Shown here: one piece after another, positions 18,714 through 27,741 of the stretch
Layout of the letters: each line of letters starts with the position of its first letter
How positions within the stretch are numbered: position 1 is the first letter of the stretch
Source: Shewanella sp. SR44-3
Lineage (GTDB): Bacteria; Pseudomonadota; Gammaproteobacteria; Enterobacterales; Shewanellaceae
Direction: 5' to 3'
Assembly: GCF_014163735.1 (NCBI RefSeq)
Contig: NZ_JACJDV010000001.1
Span: forward strand, 294,790 to 358,789
Length of the DNA stretch: 64,000 nucleotides
Notes under the pieces: model-generated
What the model saw: only the letters and a program-made list of their open reading frames with translations
Database searches by the model: none
What the model was told of the DNA's origin: nothing
Made by a program: the position numbers and the translations under genes

Positions 18714-20387
18714 TTAACCCAGACGTTTATCAGCGTAAAACACCGCAAAAGCTGCAAATGTTAACGTTCGGCTTGCCCCATCTAGCTTAGCCATGCTTAA
18801 ACCATGTTCGCTTTGGACGCTATAGTTGTTGATATTGGCCAATTGCGGGTTATCTTGCACAAGTTCATCTAACGATACGTCGTGAGTCTCAGCCGTTAAG
18901 TTGATGATAACCAGCAAGCTTTGTTGTTGATGTTCACGCACAAAAGCCAGTAGCGGCGCCTTAATGTCTAAGAAAGTGATACTGCCATCCACAAGAGCGA
19001 TTTGTTGCTTGCGCCATTGCATAAATTGACGATAACTGTGCAGTGCAGACTCAGCATCAGCCTCTTGTTTATCTACCGCTAACGGCACATGGGCAGCGGC
19101 AACGGGCAACCAAGGCGTTACTTGGCTAAAGCCTGCGTGCTGCACGCCGGCAGTTGCATCGGTCCAAGGCATAGGGGTGCGGCAGCCATCTCGGCCCTTA
19201 AACATAGGCCAAAATGCTAATCCAAAGGGGTCTTGCAGTTGTTCAAACTCGATATTGGCTTCGGTTAAGCCCAGCTCTTCCCCTTGATAAGTGCAAATAC
19301 TGCCTCGAAGGGAGCCCAGCAGCGCATTAAGCATCTTAACTTGACCCAGCTTTGCCTCCCCCTGACTCCAGCGACTGGCTACCCGCTCAACATCATGGTT
19401 GCCGATAGCCCAGCATGGCCAGCCATCGCCAATACTGGCTTCAAGGGCCTCTACGGTTTCACGGATGTAAGCGGCGCTGTAATCTTTGGTTAATAGCTCA
19501 AAACTGTAAGCCATGTGCAGACGCTTATCACCCCGGGTGTAATCGGCCATGGTGGCTAAGGAATCTTCCGATGACACTTCGCCTAAGGTTACGGTGCCTG
19601 GATAGGCATCAATTAAGGCCCGCAGCTGCTCGATAAACCCCAAGGTTTGCGGCCGAGTATTATTGTAATAGTGGTATTGATAGGCATAAGGATTGTCTTC
19701 ACTAAAGCCGCGGCCTTGACGCTTATCCTTGGGTTTTGCGGGGTTATCTCGCAATTCTTGGTCGTGATAACAAAAAGTAATAGCATCGAGCCTAAACCCA
19801 TCAACGCCTTTCTTCAGCCAAAATTCCACATTCTCCAGCACAGCATCACGCACCGCTGGATTGTGGAAATTTAAATCTGGTTGACTCTTTAAGAAATTGT
19901 GCAAGTAATACTGTTGCCGCCTTGGCTCCCACTCCCAGGCGCAGCCACCAAATATGGCTAACCAATTATTAGGCGCTGTGCCATCTTCTTTAGGATCGGC
20001 CCACACGTACCAGTCCGCTTTTTCATTACTGCGGTCTTGGCGGCTTTGCTCAAACCATGCATGTTCATCTGAAGTGTGACTGAGCACTTGGTCTATGATG
20101 ATCTTAAGGCCTAATCCATGGGCTTTGGCAATAAGCTCATCGAAATCATCCATGGTGCCAAAGATAGGATCGATAGCGAGATAATCACTGATGTCATAAC
20201 CAAAATCTTTCATCGGTGATTTAAAGAAAGGCGAGATCCAAATCGCATCCACATTAAGGCTGGCAATATAATCCAGTTTTGCAATTATGCCTTGAAGATC
20301 GCCAATACCATCATCATTAGCGTCCATAAGGCTGCGTGGGTAAACCTGATAAATAACCCCGCCACGCCACCAGCTTAACTGCCCCAT
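18714..20387 (-). CDS. GH13 alpha-glucosidase, cytoplasmic
   Basis: A 557-residue glycoside hydrolase without signal peptide, length typical of oligo-1,6-/alpha-glucosidases. The N-terminus WWRGGVIYQVYPRSL is the family opening. Catalytic regions are IIDQVLSHTSD (I), GFRLDAITF with the nucleophile Asp (II), LGEVSSED with the acid/base Glu (III) and AIGNHDVER (IV). It probably hydrolyses imported malto-oligosaccharides to glucose. A GAGG site precedes the ATG. LacI-type palindromes lie upstream (20476-20527). Confidence 0.92.
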   Translation of the reverse strand: MGQLSWWRGGVIYQVYPRSLMDANDDGIGDLQGIIAKLDYIASLNVDAIWISPFFKSPMKDFGYDISDYLAIDPIFGTMDDFDELIAKAHGLGLKIIIDQVLSHTSDEHAWFEQSRQDRSNEKADWYVWADPKEDGTAPNNWLAIFGGCAWEWEPRRQQYYLHNFLKSQPDLNFHNPAVRDAVLENVEFWLKKGVDGFRLDAITFCYHDQELRDNPAKPKDKRQGRGFSEDNPYAYQYHYYNNTRPQTLGFIEQLRALIDAYPGTVTLGEVSSEDSLATMADYTRGDKRLHMAYSFELLTKDYSAAYIRETVEALEASIGDGWPCWAIGNHDVERVASRWSQGEAKLGQVKMLNALLGSLRGSICTYQGEELGLTEANIEFEQLQDPFGLAFWPMFKGRDGCRTPMPWTDATAGVQHAGFSQVTPWLPVAAAHVPLAVDKQEADAESALHSYRQFMQWRKQQIALVDGSITFLDIKAPLLAFVREHQQQSLLVIINLTAETHDVSLDELVQDNPQLANINNYSVQSEHGLSMAKLDGASRTLTFAAFAVFYADKRLG

Positions 20388-20475
20388 CGTATCCCCTCGT
20401 TAGAATCTTACTTGATGTTGTTTGGTTAACTCTGTGTTGCTTACCAGTAACAAACTACACCTAAAATGATGAAAT

Positions 20476-20491
20476 GAGCATACGTGTGAAG
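20476..20491. promoter_or_regulatory. Partial LacI-type operator
   Basis: GAGCATACGTGTGAAG matches the perfect palindrome at 20512 in 11 of 16 positions and shares the CATACGTGTG-like core with central CG. Confidence 0.4.
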
Positions 20492-20511
20492 CCATATTCG
20501 GTTCAATAGCC

Positions 20512-20527
20512 TTGCATACGTATGCAA
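20512..20527. promoter_or_regulatory. Perfect 16-bp palindromic operator
   Basis: TTGCATACGTATGCAA is a perfect inverted repeat with a central CG, the geometry bound by LacI-family repressors. Its position upstream of the alpha-glucosidase/transporter genes suggests control of that operon by a MalR-like regulator encoded elsewhere. Confidence 0.7.
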
Positions 20528-20660
20528 AGCATTCCAACTCGTGACCTAGGTTACGGAAAAGTTAATTCAAGATACTTATCAATAACCTGCAACAAAAATA
20601 CCACCTAAAACAGCTGAGTAACACAGGTATTTCCGCCCTATTGCCCCTATGACCCAAGCG

Positions 20661-20676
20661 TTGAATACGTATGCAT
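20661..20676. promoter_or_regulatory. Second LacI-type operator, receptor side
   Basis: TTGAATACGTATGCAT matches the 20512 palindrome in 14 of 16 positions. It lies 188 bp before the receptor start and is followed by another ATACG half-site. Confidence 0.65.
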
Positions 20677-20863
20677 ACGATTGTTTAGAAAAGAACCCTA
20701 GGAGTAGTATCAACACCGCTGCGCAACAATTTGTTCATAACTTCGGCACTTATTGGTTTCAATAGGGAGCTAAACACAATAAAGACGCAGCCCAAGAATA
20801 AATAGAACTCAGAGCTCGATTTGGTCGTCAGGTATACTGGGTTCACATAAAGGGGAAAGATCA

Positions 20864-23701
20864 ATGTTGCTATTTAAACCAAGCCTGCTGACCTTAGCGT
20901 TAGTTGCCGCCGGTGCAAGCATGCACGGCTACGCTGCTGAAGATGTAAAAACACCCGTCGAAACAACTGCTGATACTAAAGAAGCACAAACTGAAGCTAT
21001 CGAAGTGATTAGTGTACGAGGTTTCAAAACCTCGATTATTGCTTCATTAAATAATAAACGCTTTAGCGATACGGTTTCTGAATCGATTTCAGCCGATGAT
21101 TTAGGTGCACTGCCAGATCAATCCATCGCCGATGCGCTAACAAGGCTTCCTGGTGTGACGGCGGTGAGAACTGGCGGACAGGCAAGTGGGCTTAATATCC
21201 GAGGTTTGGATGGCGACTTTGTATTTGCAACCCTTAATGGTCGTGAACAAGTCACAACAGGTGGTAAACGCGCCATTGAGTTCGACCAATATCCTTCTGA
21301 ATTAATCAATCAAGCTCAAGTATATAAGTCCCCTAAAGCTTCATTAATTGAAGGTGGTGTTGCTGGTACTGTGGAGCTTAAAACGGCAGATCCTCTCACT
21401 AATGCTAAAGAGCACAGCGTTAACCTGAATGTCCGTGGTAGTTTCAACGATTTGGCCACAGATATTGCCGACTCAGATGAATTTGGTAATCGCTTAAGCT
21501 TCTCTTATCAAGGTAAATTTCTCGAAGAAACCTTAGGTGTTGCCTTAGGTTATGCCCATTTATATCAGCCCTATGTTGCCAATCAGTTCATCGGCCTGCA
21601 TTTCAATGACGGTAAAAAAGATGTCAATGGCGACGGCGCTAAAGAGTCCTTGAGCGAAGGCATGGAAATCCAGCAAAAAGGCGGTAATGATACCCGTGAC
21701 GGCTATATGGGTGCGATTCACTGGAAACCTACAGATAATTTAAGCCTGAAAGCTGACGTTTTCCACTCAAAATTCGAATCTGAAGCCTATGCTCAAGGCT
21801 TTAGGGTCAAGTCAATTAAAAATGGCAACATCAGTAATGCCATAGTGCAAGACGGCTCTATGATAGGCGGTACTGTCGCCACCGATGGCACTGATAATTT
21901 TGCCATATTCGTTGTCAATGATAATGACACTAAGCAATCTGACTTAACCTCTGGTGCGTTTAATATTGAATGGACCAATAATGATGATTTAACCATTAGC
22001 GCTGATATCAGTTTCTCAACCGCTGATGGTAAATTTATTAATGGCGGTACCCGCGCGGTTATTTATGATGATATGGCCAATAATGTTCGCGCCAGCGAAT
22101 CTATGACCTATAGACTCAATAATCTAGCCCCAGCTGATGTGAATTTCGCTAAAAGCTACACCGACGTCAATACCTTAGGTCTGCGTGAAATTGGTATGTG
22201 GCCATACAATCAACAAAACGATCTTATGGCTTATAAATTTGATGTTAATTATGCCTTAGATAACGATTTTGTCAGCTCTGTTGACATAGGTGTGCGCTAT
22301 TCGATGCGTGAATTTAATGCCCAGCGCGCACAAGCCGGTTATGGTTCAGAATTTGGCAGTAACCCAGCTGATATGCCAGTGTTGCAAATGACACCGGATA
22401 TGGTTGAACAAGTTGATTTTGGTGGCGATTTAGCGGGCTACCCTAGCTTTTTACGTATTGATTTTGATAAAGCCGTTAATTTAGTCAATACCCAATTAAC
22501 AAGTAGCGGCCAAGACCCATTTGCTCCGACAGCGAATTGGGATAATAGCTGGACCATGATCCAAAGTGGCAGCGTCAATGAAGATGTATTGGCAGGCTAT
22601 GTGCAAGCGAACCTTAAATTTGATATCGGTGATTTACCTGTCACTGGTAACGTGGGGGTTCGGGTGGTGAATACTGACCAATACAGTGACGGAATTCAAG
22701 AAATTGGCGGCGGTCAAGGCGTTGATATTACGGATGGCAGAGGTGTAGTAAATAATAACTTTATTTATACTCAAATGGGTAAAACCTATACAGACTATTT
22801 ACCATCTTTAAACTTAAGTTTCCATTTAACCCCTAACGATCAGCTGCGTTTTGCTGCGGCATCGGTAATGGCTCGTCCACCTATCGATAAGCTTAAATCT
22901 GGTGTGGGTTCTTGGTATGACGATGCTGCGCAACCTGGAGTTAAAAAGTACAATGCTTGGGGCAGTACAAGCCCGTTATTGGATCCTTTCTATGCGGATC
23001 AGTTTGACCTATCCTATGAGCATTACTTTGAAGAGTCTGAAGGCGCATTTGTTTTTGCTCTTTTCTATAAAGACATCAAGTCCTTCATCAATAATTTTAC
23101 TATCTCACCCTTTGACTTTAAAAACGCGGGTTTTATCGTCCCAGATGAAGTAGTTATCGATGGCGTAACCTTCCCTGTTTCTGGTAATGAAGGTCAATAT
23201 CAAACCGCGATAAATAACGATAACGGCGGTTACATCCGTGGCGTTGAAGTTGCGTATACTCAGTTGTTTGACTTCTTGCCTTATGGGTTAGATGGCTTAG
23301 GTTTTAGCGGCAGCTACTCTTATTCAGACAGTGAAGTTGAATTCACCACTGATTTAGGTGGCTCAAGCCTTAGCATTCCATTGCCAGGTTTGTCTGAAAG
23401 TGTGCTAAATACGACCTTATTCTATGGCTATGAAGGGTTCGATACTCGCATTAGTATGCGTTATCGCAGTGAATACGTATCAGAGCAGGTTGCGGTTGAA
23501 TCACAACTGGCCTTTTTCGATGCTGAAACCGTATTTGATTACCAAGCCTCTTACGCCTTCGATTCAGGTTTAAAGTTATTATTCCAAGTTAATAACTTAA
23601 CTGATGAAGCCAACAAGACATACTTCGGTCAAACCCATCAGACAGGGACGCTGCAGTCATTTGGTCGCCAATTCTTCCTTGGTGCCAGTTATTCGCTGTA
23701 G
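20864..23701 (+). CDS. TonB-dependent receptor, probable maltodextrin uptake
   Basis: A 945-residue outer membrane transporter. The signal peptide ends near HGYAA. The TonB-box-like region is IEVISVRGF, and the plug domain has LPDQSIADALTRLPGVTAVR and IEGGVAGTVELKTADPL, a type common among carbohydrate receptors of Shewanella and Xanthomonas. A 22-strand barrel follows, with the C-terminal signature FGRQFFLGASYSL. The GH13 genes on both sides point to malto-oligosaccharides. AAAGGGG precedes the ATG. It ends at a strong terminator. Confidence 0.9.
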   Translation: MLLFKPSLLTLALVAAGASMHGYAAEDVKTPVETTADTKEAQTEAIEVISVRGFKTSIIASLNNKRFSDTVSESISADDLGALPDQSIADALTRLPGVTAVRTGGQASGLNIRGLDGDFVFATLNGREQVTTGGKRAIEFDQYPSELINQAQVYKSPKASLIEGGVAGTVELKTADPLTNAKEHSVNLNVRGSFNDLATDIADSDEFGNRLSFSYQGKFLEETLGVALGYAHLYQPYVANQFIGLHFNDGKKDVNGDGAKESLSEGMEIQQKGGNDTRDGYMGAIHWKPTDNLSLKADVFHSKFESEAYAQGFRVKSIKNGNISNAIVQDGSMIGGTVATDGTDNFAIFVVNDNDTKQSDLTSGAFNIEWTNNDDLTISADISFSTADGKFINGGTRAVIYDDMANNVRASESMTYRLNNLAPADVNFAKSYTDVNTLGLREIGMWPYNQQNDLMAYKFDVNYALDNDFVSSVDIGVRYSMREFNAQRAQAGYGSEFGSNPADMPVLQMTPDMVEQVDFGGDLAGYPSFLRIDFDKAVNLVNTQLTSSGQDPFAPTANWDNSWTMIQSGSVNEDVLAGYVQANLKFDIGDLPVTGNVGVRVVNTDQYSDGIQEIGGGQGVDITDGRGVVNNNFIYTQMGKTYTDYLPSLNLSFHLTPNDQLRFAAASVMARPPIDKLKSGVGSWYDDAAQPGVKKYNAWGSTSPLLDPFYADQFDLSYEHYFEESEGAFVFALFYKDIKSFINNFTISPFDFKNAGFIVPDEVVIDGVTFPVSGNEGQYQTAINNDNGGYIRGVEVAYTQLFDFLPYGLDGLGFSGSYSYSDSEVEFTTDLGGSSLSIPLPGLSESVLNTTLFYGYEGFDTRISMRYRSEYVSEQVAVESQLAFFDAETVFDYQASYAFDSGLKLLFQVNNLTDEANKTYFGQTHQTGTLQSFGRQFFLGASYSL

Positions 23702-23751
23702 GCTTAGCGTTAATACACTGATCAAATTAACCGTATAAATTGCGATAAGCC

Positions 23752-23783
23752 AAAGCCTGCTCTTCTAGGAGCAGGCTTTTTTA
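23752..23783 (+). terminator. Rho-independent terminator after receptor gene
   Basis: AAAGCCTGCTC / GAGCAGGCTTT with a 6-base loop and following T-tract. It separates the receptor gene from the amylase gene, which begins about 50 bp later. Confidence 0.92.
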
Positions 23784-23831
23784 TCACACCAAGATATAGA
23801 TTTACACTTAACAATCAATAATGTGACTTGT

Positions 23832-25736
23832 ATGATAAAAACCTTATCTTTCCCAATAAAAACGTTACTATTAAACGCCGTGTTCCTTAGCTGCATCACT
23901 CAAGTTTACGCCAATGATCAAGTGAGCTCGGCATCGCAACGGGTAACAAACATCCCCCATAAAGCGGTGGTCTATCAGGTATTTACCCGTCTCTATGGCA
24001 ACACCAATACCAATAACAAGCCATGGGGCACGATCAGTGACAATGGCGTGGGTAAATTCAGTGATTTTACCGAGCTTGCCCTTAAAGATATTAAATCCTT
24101 AGGCGTCACTCACATTTGGTTTACTGGCGTGCCTCACCATGCACTTATTCAAGATTACAGCCAGATTGGCATAAGTCATGACGACCCTGATGTGGTCAAG
24201 GGGCGCGCGGGCTCGCCCTATGCCATCAAAGATTATTACAATGTGAATCCAGATCTTGCTGACAATCCCGCACACCGTTTAGCCGAATTTGAAGCCCTGA
24301 TTGAACGTACCCACGCCCAAGGCATGAAAGTCATCATAGACATAGTGCCAAACCATGTGGCCAGAGGCTATCACTCATCATATAGTGCAGCTAGACACTT
24401 TGGTGAAAATGATAATACTCGCCTCAGTTACGCTAGGCACAATAACTTTTACTATGTCCAAGATGAGAATTTTAGCGTACCTGATGTCACAATGTTCCCC
24501 CTTGGCGGCGAGGCTCATCCATTGAGTGACGGTAAATTTCATGAGTCACCGGCAAAGTGGACTGGCAATGGCTCACGCCTAGCAAAACCTGATAAAAACG
24601 ATTGGTATGAAACCGTTAAGATTAATTACGGCGTGCGCCCCGATGGCAGCCATGACTTCCCAGCTCTGCCAACTCACTTTAAACAAAAAAACACCGCCGA
24701 GCATTTAGCGTTTTGGCAAGCGCAAGCTGTGGATACGATTCCAGATTCATGGAAAAAATTCACCCATATTGCCCAATACTGGCAGACAAAAGGCGTCGAT
24801 GGCTTTCGCTATGACATGGCCGAAATGGTACCGCTTGAATTTTGGAGTTATTTAAATAGCCATATCAAGCACACAAACCCTGACGCATTTTTATTGGCAG
24901 AAGTGTATAACCCTAGCCTTTATGAAGATTATATCCAGCTTGGCAAAATGGATTACCTGTACGATAAAGTCGGCCTTTACGACACCTTAAAAGCGGTTAT
25001 TCGCGGTGAGAAAAGCACCACACAGATTGCCACCACTCAAGCACTTGTCGCCCCGTTTGCCGATCATATGCTGCACTTTTTAGAAAACCATGATGAGCAG
25101 CGCATCCCAAGTGCAGACTTTGCCGGCAGCCCAGAAGCTGCCCTGCCCGCTATGGTGATATCAGCCACCATAAGCCGCTCGCCAACCTTAATATATTTCG
25201 CTCAAGACGTCGGTGAGGCCGCTACACAATCCCCTGGCTTTGGCGCGCCAACACGCACCAGTATTTTCGATTATGTCGGAGTACCCGCCCATCAAAGATG
25301 GATGAATGGCGGCAAGTTTGATGGTGGGCAATCCAGCACGCAAGAAAAAAAATTGCGTACCTATTATCAAAAACTGTTGACCCTAAGTCGTACTGCCCCA
25401 GCATTTACTGGGGATTATATGCCGCTTGCCACAGGGGATGATAAGCTGTTCGCTTTTAGTCGCTTCAATAAGGTGCAGCAACTAATTATCGTCAGTAATT
25501 TTGATCGTGTGCACGGAAAAACCTTATCCTTAACCGTCCCTAAAAGCCTATTAACGGCGTGGGGAACGGCAAGACTTGAGGGGGATAATAACGCCGATTT
25601 ACAGCTTAGAGACTTGCTAAAGCCCGCTCTTGAACATGACTACTCTCTGATATTTAACCCAGAGCCAGATTTAGGCGCCAACATACAGCTTAAGCTTGCG
25701 CCATTGCAGTCGGTAATCTTAGCCTTAGTAAACTAA
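23832..25736 (+). CDS. Exported GH13 alpha-amylase
   Basis: A 634-residue alpha-amylase-family enzyme with a signal peptide (MIKTLSFPIKTLLLNAVF..., cleavage near QVYA). Catalytic regions are VIIDIVPNHVA (I), GFRYDMAEM with the nucleophile (II), LLAEVYNPS with the Glu (III) and LENHDEQRI (IV). It would cut alpha-glucans outside the cytoplasm for uptake by the receptor upstream. A GTG at 23823 is the other possible start; neither has a clear ribosome site. It has its own transcript or reads through the preceding terminator. Confidence 0.9.
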   Translation: MIKTLSFPIKTLLLNAVFLSCITQVYANDQVSSASQRVTNIPHKAVVYQVFTRLYGNTNTNNKPWGTISDNGVGKFSDFTELALKDIKSLGVTHIWFTGVPHHALIQDYSQIGISHDDPDVVKGRAGSPYAIKDYYNVNPDLADNPAHRLAEFEALIERTHAQGMKVIIDIVPNHVARGYHSSYSAARHFGENDNTRLSYARHNNFYYVQDENFSVPDVTMFPLGGEAHPLSDGKFHESPAKWTGNGSRLAKPDKNDWYETVKINYGVRPDGSHDFPALPTHFKQKNTAEHLAFWQAQAVDTIPDSWKKFTHIAQYWQTKGVDGFRYDMAEMVPLEFWSYLNSHIKHTNPDAFLLAEVYNPSLYEDYIQLGKMDYLYDKVGLYDTLKAVIRGEKSTTQIATTQALVAPFADHMLHFLENHDEQRIPSADFAGSPEAALPAMVISATISRSPTLIYFAQDVGEAATQSPGFGAPTRTSIFDYVGVPAHQRWMNGGKFDGGQSSTQEKKLRTYYQKLLTLSRTAPAFTGDYMPLATGDDKLFAFSRFNKVQQLIIVSNFDRVHGKTLSLTVPKSLLTAWGTARLEGDNNADLQLRDLLKPALEHDYSLIFNPEPDLGANIQLKLAPLQSVILALVN

Positions 25737-25909
25737 TTTAGTAGTAAAGCTTAATGGGATTTCTTATCTAACCTCAACTCGGGTTAAGAGATGAATAAAT
25801 AGCCTTGATACAGTCTAAATTCAATACCTTACATTCAAACTTGAACTTTGCGCTGATAACAAGGCCAATTTATACGTCAATAGCTAGCCTATTGCAGTTA
25901 TCTAGAAGC

Positions 25910-26824
25910 TTAAGCCACCGCAATACAAACTTGGTTTCGGCCAAGCTTTTTGGCTTGATAGAGGGCAATGTCTGCCTTTTCATACATATTTTGAAAACCG
26001 CTACCAACAAGATGCTCACAAAGCCCAATAGACGCACTGACGCTTAAAGTCATGCTGGCAAATCTGATTGGGGTGTTATAAATGCTGATCCTTAGCCGCT
26101 CTGCGATAAGGTATGCTAGCTCTTTATCCGTGTCAGCGAGAAAAATCGCAAATTCTTCACCGCCAATACGGCCAAAAATATCATAGGGCCTAAGCTGCTT
26201 GCCAATAAGCCTTGCAACCTGCTGCAGCACTTCATCTCCTGCTTGGTGACCATAAGTGTCATTCACCCGTTTAAAAAAATCCATGTCTAATATAAGTAAT
26301 GCCGCTGGAGTATGTTGCCGATCTTGCCTGTTAAGCTCTACCTTCACTGAATCCACAAAGCTACGACGATTGGCAATTCCGGTTAACTCATCGGTTAAGG
26401 CTAATTCCCGAAGTTTTTCTTGAGTGGTCAGTAATTTGGCTTCTAAGGCTTTTTGCTCGGTAATTTCTTTGGCATGCACTAGCAATTCATTGGTGGGTAA
26501 ACTTTGCTCTGACAATAAAAACCAACGGCCATCCCAGCTATCAACTTCCAGCAGCCTAAACTCTTCTGTGTGTCTTTTTATTTGCGCATCAGCAATCCAA
26601 GCCTCTAAATCATCACTCTCAACATGCCAGCCTGTTTTGGTGGCCGTATTGTGACGAATAAGTTGCTCAAAAGTCATCCCAAGGGCAGTATTGACATCAA
26701 AACCAATAATGCTCGCAAATGTTTGATTAATAAATGATATACGGTCAAGCTCATCAAAAATCAAATAGCCATCTTTACTGATCTCAATAAATTGCATAAG
26801 TTTGTGATGGACATCATGTGGCAT
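25910..26824 (-). CDS. PAS-GGDEF diguanylate cyclase
   Basis: A 304-residue soluble protein. An N-terminal PAS domain spans about 10-125 (GYLIFDELDRISFINQTF, IGFDV) and a GGDEF domain about 140-300. The active-site motif is GGEEF, which is catalytically competent, and the inhibitory I-site RPYD lies five residues before it. It probably makes cyclic di-GMP in response to a PAS-sensed signal. An AGGA site precedes the ATG. No neighbour suggests the input. Confidence 0.92.
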   Translation of the reverse strand: MPHDVHHKLMQFIEISKDGYLIFDELDRISFINQTFASIIGFDVNTALGMTFEQLIRHNTATKTGWHVESDDLEAWIADAQIKRHTEEFRLLEVDSWDGRWFLLSEQSLPTNELLVHAKEITEQKALEAKLLTTQEKLRELALTDELTGIANRRSFVDSVKVELNRQDRQHTPAALLILDMDFFKRVNDTYGHQAGDEVLQQVARLIGKQLRPYDIFGRIGGEEFAIFLADTDKELAYLIAERLRISIYNTPIRFASMTLSVSASIGLCEHLVGSGFQNMYEKADIALYQAKKLGRNQVCIAVA

Positions 26825-26978
26825 GGGCTTTCCTACTAATTAAGTAAGCTGAGTCGTGTTTGTCATGAGCAATTACGCAATACTCGAATAAGTTAATACT
26901 AGATTAGTCGACCATGAACTGACTTGCTTGAAATATACTATTAGAAATAGTCTGAGTATATTCTTCAAGTTAATCATT

Positions 26979-27197
26979 TTATTGCCCATTTTTTTGAGTC
27001 GTTATGAAGGAATTGGCTGATGGCCCATGGATAAGTGTCAATGCGTGCATACGCTGCTTTTTTTCTGTATCACTTAAACGATGCCAATTAAGGATGTCAT
27101 CCAAGGTGCGGTGACAACCAAGACAAACATCTTGTGCATCTAAGCAACATTGGCGCACACAAGGGGATAGATCACTCTGACCAGACGGCATATTCAT
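26979..27197 (-). CDS. DUF1289 small Cys-rich protein
   Basis: A 72-residue protein with the DUF1289 motif SPCVRQCCLDAQDVCLGC followed by RTLDDILNW, suggesting a metal-binding fold. The start is placed at ATG 27197, inside the end of the VOC gene (about 26 bp overlap), with a weak AAGTGG site. The two genes are presumably translationally coupled. Function of the family is unknown. Confidence 0.8.
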   Translation of the reverse strand: MNMPSGQSDLSPCVRQCCLDAQDVCLGCHRTLDDILNWHRLSDTEKKQRMHALTLIHGPSANSFITTQKNGQ

Positions 27198-27522
27198 TAC
27201 CACTTGGGTCACTAAAATGAAACCGGCGCCCACCAGGGAAAGTGAATATATCTTTAATCAAGGTCCCCCCAGCCGCTAATACTTTGGCCTGAGTCTGGGC
27301 TAAAGCTTGACTATAAAGGACAATAAGCGGACAGCCCTGTTTTACGCTGAAGCCTTGCTCACTCAAATAAAACCCGCCGTTTATTCCGACATTTAAAAAG
27401 CAGCTGTATTCTGGGCCATAGTCTTGAAACTGCCAGTCAAAAACACGCTTAAAAAAAGCTTTGCTAGCAGCAAGGTCTTGGGTGGGAATTTCGAGGTAAT
27501 TGATGTTGTGATGCTGGCTCAT
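27172..27522 (-). CDS. VOC (glyoxalase/bleomycin-resistance) family protein
   Basis: A 116-residue one-unit VOC protein: INYLEIPTQDLAASKAFFKRVFDWQF at the N-terminus and FHFSDPSGNEYAVWSE at the C-terminus. Usually such proteins dimerise and bind a metal; the substrate cannot be predicted. The ATG at 27522 with GGAG at 7 bases is preferred over 27534. It is followed by the overlapping DUF1289 gene. Confidence 0.88.
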   Translation of the reverse strand: MSQHHNINYLEIPTQDLAASKAFFKRVFDWQFQDYGPEYSCFLNVGINGGFYLSEQGFSVKQGCPLIVLYSQALAQTQAKVLAAGGTLIKDIFTFPGGRRFHFSDPSGNEYAVWSE

Positions 27523-27625
27523 GTTTGGCTCCATTTATGATTTTTACACTTTAACGACTCTGATACTGGCTCATTTTTAGCCAAGCAACAAGCGCAATTG
27601 GCAATGATTCTTAATAAAGCATAAG

Positions 27626-27655
27626 CAATAAAAAAGGGAGCGATTTGCTCCCTTT
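27626..27655 (-). terminator. Terminator of the DUF445 gene
   Basis: On the minus strand AAAGGGAGC / GCTCCCTTT with a 5-base loop is followed by TTTTTTATT. It lies about 80 bp past the DUF445 stop. Confidence 0.85.
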
Positions 27656-27700
27656 AACAAGTGTGATGTTCAGTCATGAACAATGTTTTTCCACCCACAA

Positions 27701-27741
27701 CACATCAATTAACTGCACATCAATTAACTGCACATCAATTA
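27701..27741. repeat. 15-bp tandem repeat touching the DUF445 stop codon
   Basis: CACATCAATTAACTG occurs at 27701-27715 and 27716-27730 and continues partially at 27731-27741, where it includes the stop codon (TGA on the minus strand) and last codons of the DUF445 gene. The repeat looks like slippage duplication of the gene end. Confidence 0.85.

Larger units (their letters stand above)
20388..20863. other. Divergent control region of the maltodextrin locus
   Basis: A 476-bp non-coding region between the alpha-glucosidase gene (minus) and the receptor gene (plus). It holds three operator-like palindromes (20476-20491, 20512-20527, 20661-20676) listed separately. A possible -10 (TATACT, 20833-20838) precedes the receptor start but has no good -35. 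No ORF is evident. Confidence 0.7.
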
